DNA from: Afifellaceae bacterium
GTDB lineage: Bacteria > Pseudomonadota > Alphaproteobacteria > Rhizobiales > Afifellaceae
Reading direction: 5' to 3'
DNA: 64,000 bases
Assembly (NCBI GenBank): GCA_028281235.1
Contig: JANQKG010000030.1
Coordinates: 1 to 64,000 of the forward strand
Shown: positions 1 through 8,058 of the stretch, in pieces
Layout: the number at the start of each line of letters is the position of its first letter
Position numbering within the stretch: the first letter of the stretch is position 1
The notes under the pieces: generated by a model
The model's input: the letters and a program-made list of their open reading frames with translations, nothing else
What the model was told of the DNA's origin: nothing
Database searches by the model: none
Made by a program: the position numbers and the translations under genes

Positions 1-95
1 CTTTGCTGGAGCATGATCTTATCCGACCTTGCTTCGCCCGCCGAAGCGCGCTTCGCGAAGGCGGGAAACCGGTCTCCACTTTTCGGGATCATGCT
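1..95 (-). repeat. Two-palindrome intergenic element, copy A (truncated by window edge)
   Basis: The palindrome arms GCATGATC (11-18) and GATCATGC (87-94) are visible. The core CCGAAAACCGG seen in the other two copies is interrupted here by a 39-bp insert at 27-65, which contains the perfect palindrome GAAGCGCGCTTC (43-54). On the minus strand the element starts one base after the TAG stop of the gene at 96-350. The linker beyond GATCATGC (TCCAGCAAAG) resembles the linker leading to the second hairpin in copies B and C, so that hairpin probably lies outside the window. It resembles Rhizobium intergenic mosaic (RIME-like) elements. Confidence 0.8.
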
Positions 96-350
96 CTAGT
101 GGCAGGCGGCGGAGATGGTGAACTCGCCGGCGGCGACGCGTTGCGACAGCCGCATGGTGAAATCGGCGACGGCCGATTCGCCATAGGTGGCGACGAGATC
201 GCCAAGCGCGGCGAACATGGCGACATGCGCCAGCACGTCCGGCTCGATGCCGGCGCCAAGCGCGTCCTGCCACACGGCGGAAATGCGCACATAGGCCTCG
301 CGCTTCTGTGCGCTCAGCTGCTCGCTTTCCTGCCCGATGAGGTGGTCCAT
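96..350 (-). CDS. Small conserved hypothetical protein (84 aa)
   Basis: This is an 84-residue soluble, mildly acidic protein with no signal peptide and no membrane segment. It looks like the short uncharacterised proteins common in Hyphomicrobiales, but I recognise no named domain. The ATG at 348-350 is preferred over more upstream codons because the upstream extension is arginine-rich and looks non-coding; a weak GGGGC stretch precedes this ATG. The stop codon TAG (96-98) is followed after one base by a palindromic repeat. The next genes upstream on the same strand are the TIGR02301 protein and a Nudix hydrolase. The function is unknown. Codon usage is consistent with the neighbouring genes, which supports a real gene, but short length limits certainty. 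Confidence 0.55.
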   Translation of the reverse strand: MDHLIGQESEQLSAQKREAYVRISAVWQDALGAGIEPDVLAHVAMFAALGDLVATYGESAVADFTMRLSQRVAAGEFTISAACH

Positions 351-439
351 CTTCGCCCCGTTTTGAAGTTCGCTGGGCGGCGTAGCACGCACACGGCGCG
401 CCCGGCATCGCAACATGAAAGGAGCCTTAACGGCCGAGA

Positions 440-838
440 TTACTGGCTGTAGCGGCTGCGCACATCGCTGGCGAGCACTTGGCCCTCGCGTAGGTAGCGG
501 GCGATGGCCCGCTCGGCAGACGGCGTGCAGGAACGGTAGACCGCGTTGAAGGTCTCAAAGCCATGGTTGAAGCGCGCGATCAGACGCTGCCGCCGCTTGG
601 GGCCGGGCTCTTCGGCGGCGAGCAGCGTGCTCATCTCCTGGCGCCAGGCCGAACCGTCCTCCTCGCCGCAGAGATCGCGCAGAAAGGACAGCGACCCGAG
701 GATCTCCGCCAGCCTGAGGAGCTTGTCCTCGTAAATCGGCGGCGGCAGCTCGGTGGCGCCTTCCTCCTGGGCCATGACGGGCGAGATGAGAGCCAGCGTC
801 AGGGCCACGCCAAACGCCGCCCGGCGAAAACGAGTCAT
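440..838 (-). CDS. TIGR02301 family secreted protein
   Basis: This 132-residue protein begins with a clear Sec signal peptide: basic n-region MTRFRR, a hydrophobic stretch to about residue 20, and cleavage after VMA (residue 23). The mature part carries the pattern I associate with family TIGR02301: LCG near residue 57, an RRxRLIARFNxG block at 82-93, and SCTPSAERAI with a second cysteine at 104. The two cysteines could form a disulfide in the periplasm, which is inference. The family is restricted to Rhizobiales-type bacteria and has no known function. The start at 838 is chosen because it gives the signal peptide. It lies 53 bp downstream of the Nudix gene on the same strand and is probably co-transcribed with it. 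Confidence 0.75.
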   Translation of the reverse strand: MTRFRRAAFGVALTLALISPVMAQEEGATELPPPIYEDKLLRLAEILGSLSFLRDLCGEEDGSAWRQEMSTLLAAEEPGPKRRQRLIARFNHGFETFNAVYRSCTPSAERAIARYLREGQVLASDVRSRYSQ

Positions 839-891
839 GCCGTGATTGTGCGGGCGCGCATTCCGCACGGCAAGGCCGGTCGTCGCCATGC

Positions 892-1323
892 TCATGGCGA
901 CGGCCGGTCGGCCAGAGCAGCGATGGCGCGCGCGATCCAACCGACGGCGCCGGCCGTCAGCGGTCGTGCGAGCACATGGGCGAGCGGCACGAACGCCGCC
1001 CGCGCGGCATCGTCACCCGCGACGGGGCGGCCTTCTCCGGCGCGTGCGGCGAAGACGGTCACGCGGAAGTCCGATCCACTCGGCCCAAACGCGCCGATCT
1101 CAACCATTGGACCGACGGTCAGCCCGGTCTCCTCAAAAAGCTCGCGGCGGGCGTTGGCCTCGGCATCCTCGCCGGGCTCGGCGCGGCCGGCAGGGAAGCT
1201 CCACAGACCTTTGGAGGGTGCGCGCGCCCGCTCCACCATCAGCACAGCGTCGTGCCTCAGCACAATCGTGCTGGCGCCGGCCTTCGCCTCGGTGCTGTTG
1301 CTCGGCAGCGCGCTATCGTCCAT
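892..1323 (-). CDS. Nudix hydrolase
   Basis: This 143-residue protein contains a complete Nudix box: G46, E52, R60-E61, E64-E65 and G67, matching GX5EX7REUXEEXGU exactly. Nudix enzymes hydrolyse a nucleoside diphosphate linked to another group, using Mg2+ held by the REXXEE glutamates. The LWSFPAGRAEPGE segment is typical of MutT/ADP-ribose pyrophosphatase-like members, but the substrate cannot be predicted from sequence. The ATG at 1321-1323 is favoured because the upstream in-frame extension overlaps the start of the SRAP gene on the opposite strand. That divergent gap is only 48 bp, so the two promoters must overlap. The TIGR02301 gene follows on the same strand. Confidence 0.85.
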   Translation of the reverse strand: MDDSALPSNSTEAKAGASTIVLRHDAVLMVERARAPSKGLWSFPAGRAEPGEDAEANARRELFEETGLTVGPMVEIGAFGPSGSDFRVTVFAARAGEGRPVAGDDAARAAFVPLAHVLARPLTAGAVGWIARAIAALADRPSP

Positions 1324-1371
1324 CTCTTGCAGATACCACCAACGGTGCAGACCTCGATCAATCGCAAACCA

Positions 1372-2097
1372 ATGTGCGGCAGATACACCCTCATATCCAA
1401 TGACGAAGCGATCCGCCTCCTCTTCGAGGTGCCGGCCTTTGACGAGCGCTTGCTCGTACCGCGCTACAACATCGCCCCGACGCAGCCCGTCGTGATCGTG
1501 CGGCAAGGCGCCATGGGACGCGAGCTCGTGCCCATGCGCTGGGGCCTGATCCCGTGGTGGGCGAAGGACCCCAAGACCCTACCGCTGATGATCAATGCGC
1601 GGGCGGAGAGTGTTGCCGACAAGCCCGCTTACCGCGATCCGTTCCGCTACCGCCGCTGCCTGATCCCCGCCTCCGGCTTCTATGAATGGCAGGATCGCGG
1701 CAGAGGGCCGAAGCAGCCCTACGCCATATTGCCGACCGCGGGCGGGCTGATCGCCTTTGCCGGGCTGTGGGAGACTTGGAGCGGCCCCGACGGCAGCGAG
1801 ATCGACAGCGCGGTCATCGTCACCACGGGCGCCAATCGTCGTCTTCAGCCGCTGCATGAACGCATGCCGGTGGTGCTTGAACCACAGGACTTTGAAGCGT
1901 GGCTGTCGCCGGCGACAACACCGAAGGATGCAGCGGCCCTGCTCAAGCCGGCGCGGGAAGACTTGCTCACGTTCAATCCAGTCTCGCTGCGCGTCAACGC
2001 GGTCGCCAATGATGATGCGGAGCTGCTTGAAGAGGCGCCGCTCTTGGAGGACGCGCCGGCAAAGACGGGGCCGGACGATCAATTGCAGCTTCTTTGA
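1372..2097 (+). CDS. SRAP domain protein (abasic-site crosslinker, YedK/HMCES family)
   Basis: The 241-residue protein begins MCGRYT, so Cys2 becomes N-terminal after removal of methionine. In YedK/HMCES proteins this cysteine forms a thiazolidine crosslink with abasic sites in single-stranded DNA and so shields them. The other family residues are present: N75 (MINARAE), E105 (SGFYEW) and H162 (LHERMP). Length matches the family (about 220-240). The start is fixed by the required Met-Cys; the 132-residue upstream extension would abolish the mechanism. The C-terminus, after about residue 215, is an acidic tail without recognised domain. It is divergent from the Nudix gene, and no SOS box was recognised in the 48-bp gap. 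Confidence 0.92.
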   Translation: MCGRYTLISNDEAIRLLFEVPAFDERLLVPRYNIAPTQPVVIVRQGAMGRELVPMRWGLIPWWAKDPKTLPLMINARAESVADKPAYRDPFRYRRCLIPASGFYEWQDRGRGPKQPYAILPTAGGLIAFAGLWETWSGPDGSEIDSAVIVTTGANRRLQPLHERMPVVLEPQDFEAWLSPATTPKDAAALLKPAREDLLTFNPVSLRVNAVANDDAELLEEAPLLEDAPAKTGPDDQLQLL

Positions 2098-2138
2098 GCT
2101 GCCCCTCGCCCCGGTTCGCATTTCGCGGAGACGTCGAC

Positions 2139-2756
2139 ATGTTGAGATATTTCTATGCCCCCAACACCTGCGCGCTCGCCGCGCATATCGCCTTGGAGGA
2201 AGTGGGCGCGGAATACGAGCCCGTGCGCCTCAACTTCAAGACCGAAGACCAGAAAAAGCCGGACTATCTTGCGATCAATCCAAAAGCACGGGTCCCGGCT
2301 TTGGTCACCGAGCGCGGCGTCCTGACGGAGACACCGGCTATCCTCGCCTTCATTGCGCAGAGCTTTCCCGACGCCAAGCTCGCGCCCACCGAGCCGTTCG
2401 CGTTCGCCGAGGTTCAGGCGTTCAATAATTATCTCTGCGCCACGGTGCATGTGGCGCATGCGCACCGCGTCCGCGGGGCGCGCTGGGCCGATGACCCGGA
2501 CGCCCTTGAGGCGATGAGGCGCAAGGTGCCGGAGTCCGTCGGGGCGGGCTTTGAGCTGATTGAACGCGAGATGCTGCAAGGGCCGTGGGTGATGGGCGAG
2601 AGCTACACGATCTGCGACCCCTATCTCCTCACGCTGACGCGATGGCTTAAGGCCGACGGCGTGGACCCGGCGCGCTTTCCCAAAGTGCAGGCGCACATGG
2701 CCCGAATGCGCGAACGGCCCGCCGTGCAGCGCGCGCTGGAGCAGCACAAGACTTAA
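2139..2756 (+). CDS. Glutathione S-transferase family protein
   Basis: This 205-residue protein has the two-domain GST layout. The N-terminal thioredoxin-like half holds YAPNTCALAAHIAL, with Cys at residue 10 as in beta-class bacterial GSTs, then INPKARVPAL with the cis-proline, then LTETPAILAFIA where glutathione is bound. The C-terminal half is alpha-helical and includes the ICDPYLLTLTRWL helix with the conserved capping Asp. GSTs conjugate or reduce with glutathione; the substrate here is unknown. The ATG at 2139 is preferred because a GCGGAG Shine-Dalgarno-like run lies just upstream, and the longer form overlaps the preceding gene. It sits 41 bp after the SRAP gene and is convergent with the FAD oxidase gene. 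Confidence 0.85.
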   Translation: MLRYFYAPNTCALAAHIALEEVGAEYEPVRLNFKTEDQKKPDYLAINPKARVPALVTERGVLTETPAILAFIAQSFPDAKLAPTEPFAFAEVQAFNNYLCATVHVAHAHRVRGARWADDPDALEAMRRKVPESVGAGFELIEREMLQGPWVMGESYTICDPYLLTLTRWLKADGVDPARFPKVQAHMARMRERPAVQRALEQHKT

Positions 2757-2761
2757 GGCTG

Positions 2762-4186
2762 CTAAAGAATCCGCCCCGGATTGAGGATGTTGTTGGGGTC
2801 GAACGCCTGCTTGATGCGGCGCATGAGGTCGAGCTCGATCTCGCTCTTCACCGTCGTAAGCAGCTCGCGCTTGTAGCGGCCGATGCCGTGCTCGGCGGCG
2901 ACGGAGCCGCGCAATGCCGCAACCACCTCGTAGACCGCTTCGTGCATATCCGGTGCGCGCGCGAGGAATTTTTGGCGATCCATGTCCGGCGACTGGCTGA
3001 TATTGAAGTGGATGTTGCCGTCGCCCATGTGGCCGAAGCCGACCACGCGACCGCCGGGGACAACACGGGTCACCGCTTCGCTTGCTCGGGCGATGAAATC
3101 CGGCACCGCGTCGAGCGGAATGGAAACGTCGTGCTTGATGGACGCGCCTTCCGGCTTCTGGATTTCCGACAGCGCGTGGCGCATGCGCCAGAATTGCTGT
3201 GCCTGGTCCAATGACGACGCAATCGCCGCGTCGGCGAGAAGGTCCTGCTCAAGCCCGTCGGCAAGCGTGCCTTCCACAAGCGCGGTTGCATCCGCCTCGC
3301 TGCGGCCGGACGAGAACTCCACCAACGCATACCAAGGGTGTGGCGAGGCGAGCGGGTCGCGCGCGCCGGGCAGATGCTTGACCAGCATCTCAATGAGGAT
3401 GCGCGGCATGAGCTCAAAGGCCGTAAGGCCGGAGCCGGCCTGGTCGCGCGCCAGACGAAAGAGCTTCAGTGCGTCTTCCGGGCTGGCGAGCCCGACGAAG
3501 GCAACGGCCTGGCCGCGTGGCCGGGGAAAGAGCTTGAGCACCGCCGCCGTGATGATGCCGAGCGTGCCCTCCGCGCCGATGAAGAGCTGCTTCAGATCGT
3601 AGCCGGTATTGTCCTTTAGGAGGCCACGCAGCCCGTCCCAGATCTCACCGGTCGGCAGAACGACCTCCAGGCCGAGCACCAGGCTCCGCGTATTGCCATA
3701 AGCGAGCACGCCCGTGCCGCCGGCATTGGTGGAGATGTTGCCGCCGATCCGGCAGGAGCCCTGCGCACCGAGCGACAGCGGGAAGAGCATGCCGGCCTCC
3801 GCAGCAGCCTCCTGCAGGCGCTCCAGAACGACACCCGCCTCCGCCACGATCGTGCCGCCGGCGGCATCGATGGCGCGGATCGCATCAAGGCGCTCCGTGG
3901 ACAGGAGCAGTTCGCGCCCGCTTGCGTCCGGCGTCTGGCCACCGACCAGCCCGGTATTGCCGCCCTGCGGGACAACCGGCGTGCCGGTCTCGTTGGCAAG
4001 CCGCAAAATGTCGGCGATTTCGGCGCTGGAGCCAGGCCTGAGAACGGCCGGCGACCGGCCGTGATAGAGGTCGCGGGGCTCCTTCAGATAGGGGTCTTTG
4101 TCGGCATCGGAGGTCAGCACATGACGCTCGCCGACAATCGCGGCGAGGCGGGACAGAAGATCCTCAGGAGCGTCAGCAAAGCCCAT
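2762..4186 (-). CDS. FAD-linked 2-hydroxyacid dehydrogenase (GlcD / D-2-hydroxyglutarate dehydrogenase-like)
   Basis: At 474 residues this matches FAD-binding oxidoreductases of the GlcD/D-lactate/D-2-hydroxyglutarate dehydrogenase group. The PCMH-type FAD domain covers roughly residues 40-220 (VPQGGNTGLVGGQ; ISTNAGGTGVLAYGNTRSLV; NTGYDLKQLFIGAEGTLG). The C-terminal FAD-oxidase domain carries SIKHDVSIP, GHMGDGNIHFN, which supplies metal/substrate histidines, and EHGIGRYKREL. The enzyme oxidises a D-2-hydroxyacid to the 2-oxoacid and passes electrons to a quinone or flavoprotein; which acid is used cannot be decided. AAGGGGAG lies directly before the ATG. It is divergent from fabI across a 106-bp gap. 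Confidence 0.85.
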   Translation of the reverse strand: MGFADAPEDLLSRLAAIVGERHVLTSDADKDPYLKEPRDLYHGRSPAVLRPGSSAEIADILRLANETGTPVVPQGGNTGLVGGQTPDASGRELLLSTERLDAIRAIDAAGGTIVAEAGVVLERLQEAAAEAGMLFPLSLGAQGSCRIGGNISTNAGGTGVLAYGNTRSLVLGLEVVLPTGEIWDGLRGLLKDNTGYDLKQLFIGAEGTLGIITAAVLKLFPRPRGQAVAFVGLASPEDALKLFRLARDQAGSGLTAFELMPRILIEMLVKHLPGARDPLASPHPWYALVEFSSGRSEADATALVEGTLADGLEQDLLADAAIASSLDQAQQFWRMRHALSEIQKPEGASIKHDVSIPLDAVPDFIARASEAVTRVVPGGRVVGFGHMGDGNIHFNISQSPDMDRQKFLARAPDMHEAVYEVVAALRGSVAAEHGIGRYKRELLTTVKSEIELDLMRRIKQAFDPNNILNPGRIL

Positions 4187-4292
4187 GGCTCCCCTTAGGC
4201 GATGCGGCCCACCGCGTCGAGGCGGCTTGATTGCGGGGGAAGGCGCGTGCCATTAGCCACCCCTTGGGCCGGAATCGCGGCTCGCGTCAGAG

Positions 4293-5120
4293 ATGGGCAG
4301 GATGGACGCGTCGATCAGCGGAGTGATGCAAGGCAAGCGCGGCCTCGTCATGGGCGTCGCCAACAATCGCTCGCTCGCGTGGGGAATCGCCTCAGCGGCG
4401 CGTCAGGCGGGCGCGGAGCTCGCCTTCACCTATCAGGGCGAAGCGCTGAAGAAGCGCGTGGAGCCGCTTGCCGAGACGCTCGACGCCCATGTCGCCGGGC
4501 ATTGCGACGTGACCGACGGCGCCAGCATGGATGCGGTGTTCGATAACATTCGCGCGCATTGGGGTGGCCTCGATTTCCTCGTCCACGCCATCGCCTTCTC
4601 CGACAAGGACGAGCTGACCGGCCGTTACGTCGACACCACGGAAGAGAATTTTCGCAAGACGATGGACATCTCCTGCTATTCGCTCACCGCGCTCACGCAG
4701 CGTGCGGAGCCACTGATGGCGGATGGCGGGTCGATCCTGACGCTCACCTATTACGGCGCAGAGAAGGTGATGCCGCATTACAACGTCATGGGCGTCGCCA
4801 AGGCGGCGCTTGAGGCGAGCCTGCGCTATCTCGCCGTCGATCTCGGACCGAAGAATATCCGCGTCAACGCCATCTCGGCCGGGCCGATCAAGACGCTGGC
4901 CGCGTCCGGCATCGGCGACTTCCGCTATATCCTGAAGTGGAACGAATATAACGCGCCGCTCCGCCGCACGGTGACGATTGAGGATGTCGGCCGCTCCGCG
5001 GTGTTTCTCCTCTCCGACCTCGGCTCGGGCGTCACCGGCGAGGTGCTTCACGTCGACGCCGGCTACCATGTGGTCGGCATGAAGGCGGTCGACGCGCCTG
5101 ATATTTCGACGGTGGATTGA
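4293..5120 (+). CDS. fabI: Enoyl-[acyl-carrier-protein] reductase (NADH), FabI type
   Basis: FabI reduces the trans-2-enoyl-ACP double bond in the last step of each fatty-acid elongation cycle. The 275-residue SDR-fold protein has the FabI-type nucleotide motif GVANNRSLAWG (21-31), SIAF-like HAIAFSDKDEL, and the catalytic Tyr163-x6-Lys170 pair in YNVMGVAK, the spacing used by FabI. The C-terminal AGPIKTLAASGIGDF loop is the substrate-binding region that also binds triclosan. Two ATGs lie nine bases apart (4293 and 4302); neither has a strong Shine-Dalgarno and either could be used. Many Hyphomicrobiales have two fabI copies, so this may be one of a pair. Confidence 0.92.
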   Translation: MGRMDASISGVMQGKRGLVMGVANNRSLAWGIASAARQAGAELAFTYQGEALKKRVEPLAETLDAHVAGHCDVTDGASMDAVFDNIRAHWGGLDFLVHAIAFSDKDELTGRYVDTTEENFRKTMDISCYSLTALTQRAEPLMADGGSILTLTYYGAEKVMPHYNVMGVAKAALEASLRYLAVDLGPKNIRVNAISAGPIKTLAASGIGDFRYILKWNEYNAPLRRTVTIEDVGRSAVFLLSDLGSGVTGEVLHVDAGYHVVGMKAVDAPDISTVD

Positions 5121-5163
5121 GGCGGAGCATGACGGGTTCGGCCCCACCTACCTTGCCACACCT

Positions 5164-5311
5164 TTCGTTTGTCATCCCGGTTCGGCCGAAGGCCGAGGCC
5201 GGGACCCATGAACATCCACGGTGAAGATCAAGGGCGCGTGTTCATCCTGTCCTCATTGGGCTATGGATCCCGGACTGGCGCTGACGCGCCATCCGGGATG
5301 ACAAACGAGAG
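5164..5311. repeat. Double-hairpin interspersed element, copy 1
   Basis: The element has an outer inverted repeat TCGTTTGTCATCCCGG / CCGGGATGACAAACGA and an inner pair GGGACCCATGAACA... / ...TATGGATCCC. Each half is a hairpin; the left inner stem is built on GGCCGAAGGCC and the right on TGGCGC/GCGCCA. It fills the gap between the convergent fabI and acuI genes. This is the first of nine copies in the window. Confidence 0.85.
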
Positions 5312-5348
5312 TGGGGTGCGAGAAAGCCCCGCGAGCCGCATAGGCGCC

Positions 5349-6347
5349 TCACCCGATCTCCACCACCACGCGGCCGCGCACCTGGCCCTCGGCGATCTTC
5401 TCCGCCGTCTCCTTGATCTGATCGAAACCGATGGTCGTGGTCATCGCGGCAAGCTTGTCGCGATCGAGATCCTTAGCGAGCCGTGCCCACGCCGCCTCGC
5501 GATCGGCGCGCGTCACGTAGACGCTGTTGATGCCGATCAGCGACACGCCACGCAGGATGAACGGTGCGACCGATGTCGGCAGGTCCATGCCGGCGGCGTT
5601 GCCGCACGCGGCGACCGCGCCGTTCGATTGAGTCATGGCGATGACGTTGGCCAGAATCTTCGAGCCGACGGTGTCGACCGCGCCGGCCCAGCGCTCCTTG
5701 TCGAGCATCTTGGCGTCGCCGGAGAGTTCGTCACGACCGATGATCTCCGCCGCACCGAGGTCGGTGAGATAGGCATGCTCTGTCTCGCGGCCGGTGACGG
5801 CGATGACGTGAAAGCCGAGCGTCTTCAGGATCGCAACAGCGACAGAGCCGACGCCGCCGGCCGCACCCGTCACCACGACTGGGCCGCTTTCAGGCGTCAC
5901 GCCGTGGCGCTCCAGCGCCATGACGCAGAGCATCGCCGTATAGCCGGCCGTGCCGATCGCCATGGTCTCCGCGGAGGTGATGTCGGCGGGCCGTTTGATC
6001 AACCACGCGCCCTTGACCCGCGCCAGGCCGGCATAGCCGCCCAGATGCGTCTCGCCGACGCCCCAGCCGTTGAGGATCACATCGTCGCCCGGCTTGAAGT
6101 CGGGGTCATCGGAGCTGACCACCTCGCCGCAAAAATCGATGCCGGGGATCATCGGCCAGCGGCGCACGACCGGCAGCTTGCCGATGATCGCCAGCCCGTC
6201 CTTGTAATTGACGGTGGAGTGGCGCACGCGGACCACGACATCGCCCTCCATCAGCTCGTCGAGCGTCATGTCGCGGATTGCGACTGACTGCTTCTTGTCA
6301 GCGTCGCGGTCGACGACCAGGGCTTTGAACGATTCTGGTTGCGCCAT
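5349..6347 (-). CDS. acuI: Acryloyl-CoA reductase-like oxidoreductase (AcuI/YhdH family)
   Basis: The 332-residue protein is a zinc-free medium-chain dehydrogenase/reductase of the YhdH/AcuI type, which reduces acryloyl-CoA with NADPH and so detoxifies this electrophile. Visible features are the GroES-like N-terminal half (STVNYKDGLAIIGKLP; PGIDFCGEV), the nucleotide-binding fold with VTGAAGGVGSVAVAILK near residue 155, and VGSKILANV. It lacks the zinc ligands of alcohol dehydrogenases. The ATG at 6345-6347 is chosen because AAGGGAGG lies upstream; the longer form would read through an interspersed repeat. The symbol is by family, since biochemical specificity is not proven. Confidence 0.82.
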   Translation of the reverse strand: MAQPESFKALVVDRDADKKQSVAIRDMTLDELMEGDVVVRVRHSTVNYKDGLAIIGKLPVVRRWPMIPGIDFCGEVVSSDDPDFKPGDDVILNGWGVGETHLGGYAGLARVKGAWLIKRPADITSAETMAIGTAGYTAMLCVMALERHGVTPESGPVVVTGAAGGVGSVAVAILKTLGFHVIAVTGRETEHAYLTDLGAAEIIGRDELSGDAKMLDKERWAGAVDTVGSKILANVIAMTQSNGAVAACGNAAGMDLPTSVAPFILRGVSLIGINSVYVTRADREAAWARLAKDLDRDKLAAMTTTIGFDQIKETAEKIAEGQVRGRVVVEIG

Positions 6348-6416
6348 GCGGGCCTCCCTTTTTCGAGAGCTTTCATGGCCCGCCGCGCGCAGAATGTCAT
6401 CCGGGAATACCGGCAT

Positions 6417-6569
6417 CTCTCGTGTGTCATCCCGGTTCGGCCGAAGGCCGAGACCGGGACCTATACCCACGGAGTCACGCAGTTGCGACCAGCGCAGCCA
6501 TTCAAAGGCGTTGTGTTCATGGGTTCCGGTCTTGCCGCTTCGCGGCAAACCGGAATGACAGACGATAGG
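6417..6569. repeat. Double-hairpin interspersed element, copy 2
   Basis: The left arm is TGTCATCCCGG with inner stem GGCCGAAGGCC; the right arm has stem TTGCCGC/GCGGCAA and ends CCGGAATGACAGACGA, with one base changed from the consensus. It lies between the stop of the MFS gene and the start of acuI, both on the minus strand. Confidence 0.8.
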
Positions 6570-6574
6570 TGGAA

Positions 6575-7807
6575 CTAAGCCGGCGCCGTGGCCTCATAGG
6601 CGGGGCGCTCCTGAATCGGCCAGTGAACCAAAGCGGCGAAGAGGCCGAGCGCCACGCCGAGCCACCACACCACATCGTAGGAGCCGGTCTGGTCGTAGAG
6701 CCGCCCGCCGAGCCACACGCCCAGAAACGCGCCGACCTGATGGGAGAAGAATACGATCCCCATCAACATGCCGAGATGCTTTGGGCCGAACATGATGGCG
6801 ACCAGCCCGGAGGTCGGCGGCACGGTGGAAAGCCACAGAAGCCCGATCAGCGCTGAAAACAGCAGCACCGTCACCGGCGTTGCCGGCAAGAGCACGAAGA
6901 GGGTGATCGCCACGGCGCGCGAGAGATAGATCAGCGCCAGAAAGATCGGCTTGGAATGTCTCTGGCCGATCACGCCCGACGACAGCGAGCCGATGACGTT
7001 GAAGAGGCCGATCAGCGCCAGTGCCCAAGCGCCGATCCGCGGGTCGAGCCCCTTGTCGACGATATAGGGCGGCAGGTGTGTGGTGATGAAGGCCACGTGG
7101 AAGCCGCAGACGAAGAAGCCCGCCGTCAGGAGAAGGTAGCTTCTGTGCGCGAAGGCTTCGCTCAGTGCCTGCCGCATAGTCTGGTCGCGGACTTTTTGGG
7201 CATGCAAGCTCGGGCGGCCGGCGAGCGCCAAGGCCAGCACCGGAATGGCGAGCATGATCACCGCCATGATGATGAGCGCCTCGGACCACCCGAAATTCTG
7301 GATCATCGCCTGCCCGAATGGCGCGAACAAAAACTGCCCCATGGAGCCGGCCGCTGTGCCGACGCCGAAGACGACGGACTGGCGCTCCGGCGGCACGCGG
7401 CGACCGAAAGCAGCAAGCACGATGGTGAAGGACGCGGTCGCCATGCCGGTGCCAATCATCAGACCGGCGGAGACGTTGAGCCAAAGCGGATCGGGCGCCC
7501 ACGCCATCAGCGCCAGCCCGCCCGCATAGATCAAGCCGCCGGCGGCAAGCACGCGGCCGGAGCCGTATCGGTCGGCAATGGCGCCGGCGATCGGCTGGCC
7601 CATCCCCCAGATGATGTTCTGGATGGCGATGGAGAGCGCGAAGATTTCGCGGCTCCATTCGCGCGCCTCCGTCATCGGCGCCAGGAACAGCCCCATGATG
7701 GAGCGCGGGCCAAAGGAGATGAGCGCGATGAGGCAACCGGCGGTGATCACCACCGGAAGGGCGACAGTGACAGCGCGTGTCGCGGCAGGCTCGGCTGGTG
7801 TCGACAT
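6575..7807 (-). CDS. Major facilitator superfamily transporter (OFA/MFS_1-like)
   Basis: The 410-residue protein is strongly hydrophobic with about 12 predicted membrane segments in two halves of six, joined by a cytoplasmic loop near residue 200 (RPSLHAQKVRDQTMRQ). GAIADRYGSGRV after the second segment is the MFS motif A region, and FGVGTAAGSMGQF lies in the fifth segment. The substrate is not predictable; close family members are often described as carboxylate or oxalate/formate-type carriers. No strong Shine-Dalgarno precedes the ATG at 7805-7807. The gene is divergent from nadA with a 251-bp gap and ends just before a repeat element and acuI. Confidence 0.8.
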   Translation of the reverse strand: MSTPAEPAATRAVTVALPVVITAGCLIALISFGPRSIMGLFLAPMTEAREWSREIFALSIAIQNIIWGMGQPIAGAIADRYGSGRVLAAGGLIYAGGLALMAWAPDPLWLNVSAGLMIGTGMATASFTIVLAAFGRRVPPERQSVVFGVGTAAGSMGQFLFAPFGQAMIQNFGWSEALIIMAVIMLAIPVLALALAGRPSLHAQKVRDQTMRQALSEAFAHRSYLLLTAGFFVCGFHVAFITTHLPPYIVDKGLDPRIGAWALALIGLFNVIGSLSSGVIGQRHSKPIFLALIYLSRAVAITLFVLLPATPVTVLLFSALIGLLWLSTVPPTSGLVAIMFGPKHLGMLMGIVFFSHQVGAFLGVWLGGRLYDQTGSYDVVWWLGVALGLFAALVHWPIQERPAYEATAPA

Positions 7808-7988
7808 GATCGCGGCCCGTGATCGCGGAGGCTCCGTTCAGCAGCCCGGACTTCTATCGCAGATGAGCGGCGAAGGCGCGTTCATCTTTCTCAAGTGTCG
7901 CTTCAACCTTGCTGATGTATCGCGTTGGGCTTGGACGCCCATGCAAACCGGGTTGCAAAGCCATTGTGACAGTCCTATGTAGAGCGCG

Positions 7989-8012
7989 ACCGGCATCGGC
8001 CGGTTTTCTTTG
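7989..8012 (+). terminator. Hairpin plus T-rich tract upstream of nadA
   Basis: CCGGC and GCCGG form a short hairpin followed by TTTTCTTT. It lies between the divergent MFS and nadA genes, so it does not end either gene. A TTGCAA-N17-TATGTA promoter-like pair just upstream suggests a short transcript or leader that ends here. The evidence is weak. Confidence 0.3.
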
Positions 8013-8019
8013 AACCCTC

Positions 8020-8040
8020 TTATGCTCACACTGAGTATAA
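8020..8040. promoter_or_regulatory. Palindromic operator-like site and -10 box upstream of nadA
   Basis: A 21-bp imperfect palindrome has the form TTAT-R-CTCA-N3-TGAG-Y-ATAA. A perfect TATAAT (8036-8041) overlaps its right half, and GAGGGAG (8046-8052) is the ribosome site for nadA. This arrangement suits a repressor of NAD synthesis blocking the promoter. Alphaproteobacterial nad operons are known to be controlled by NadQ or NrtR; which regulator acts here is inference. Confidence 0.55.
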
Positions 8041-8058
8041 TGTGCGAGGGAGTTCCGG

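Noticed and set aside
5169-6287. 372-codon plus-strand frame opposite acuI
   Set aside because: It is rich in Arg, His, Asp and Ala, runs through a repeat element, and shadows a gene with clear family motifs.
7838-8029. 63-codon minus-strand frame in the MFS-nadA gap
   Set aside because: It crosses the nadA promoter region, has no Shine-Dalgarno or coding-like composition, and resembles no family I know.
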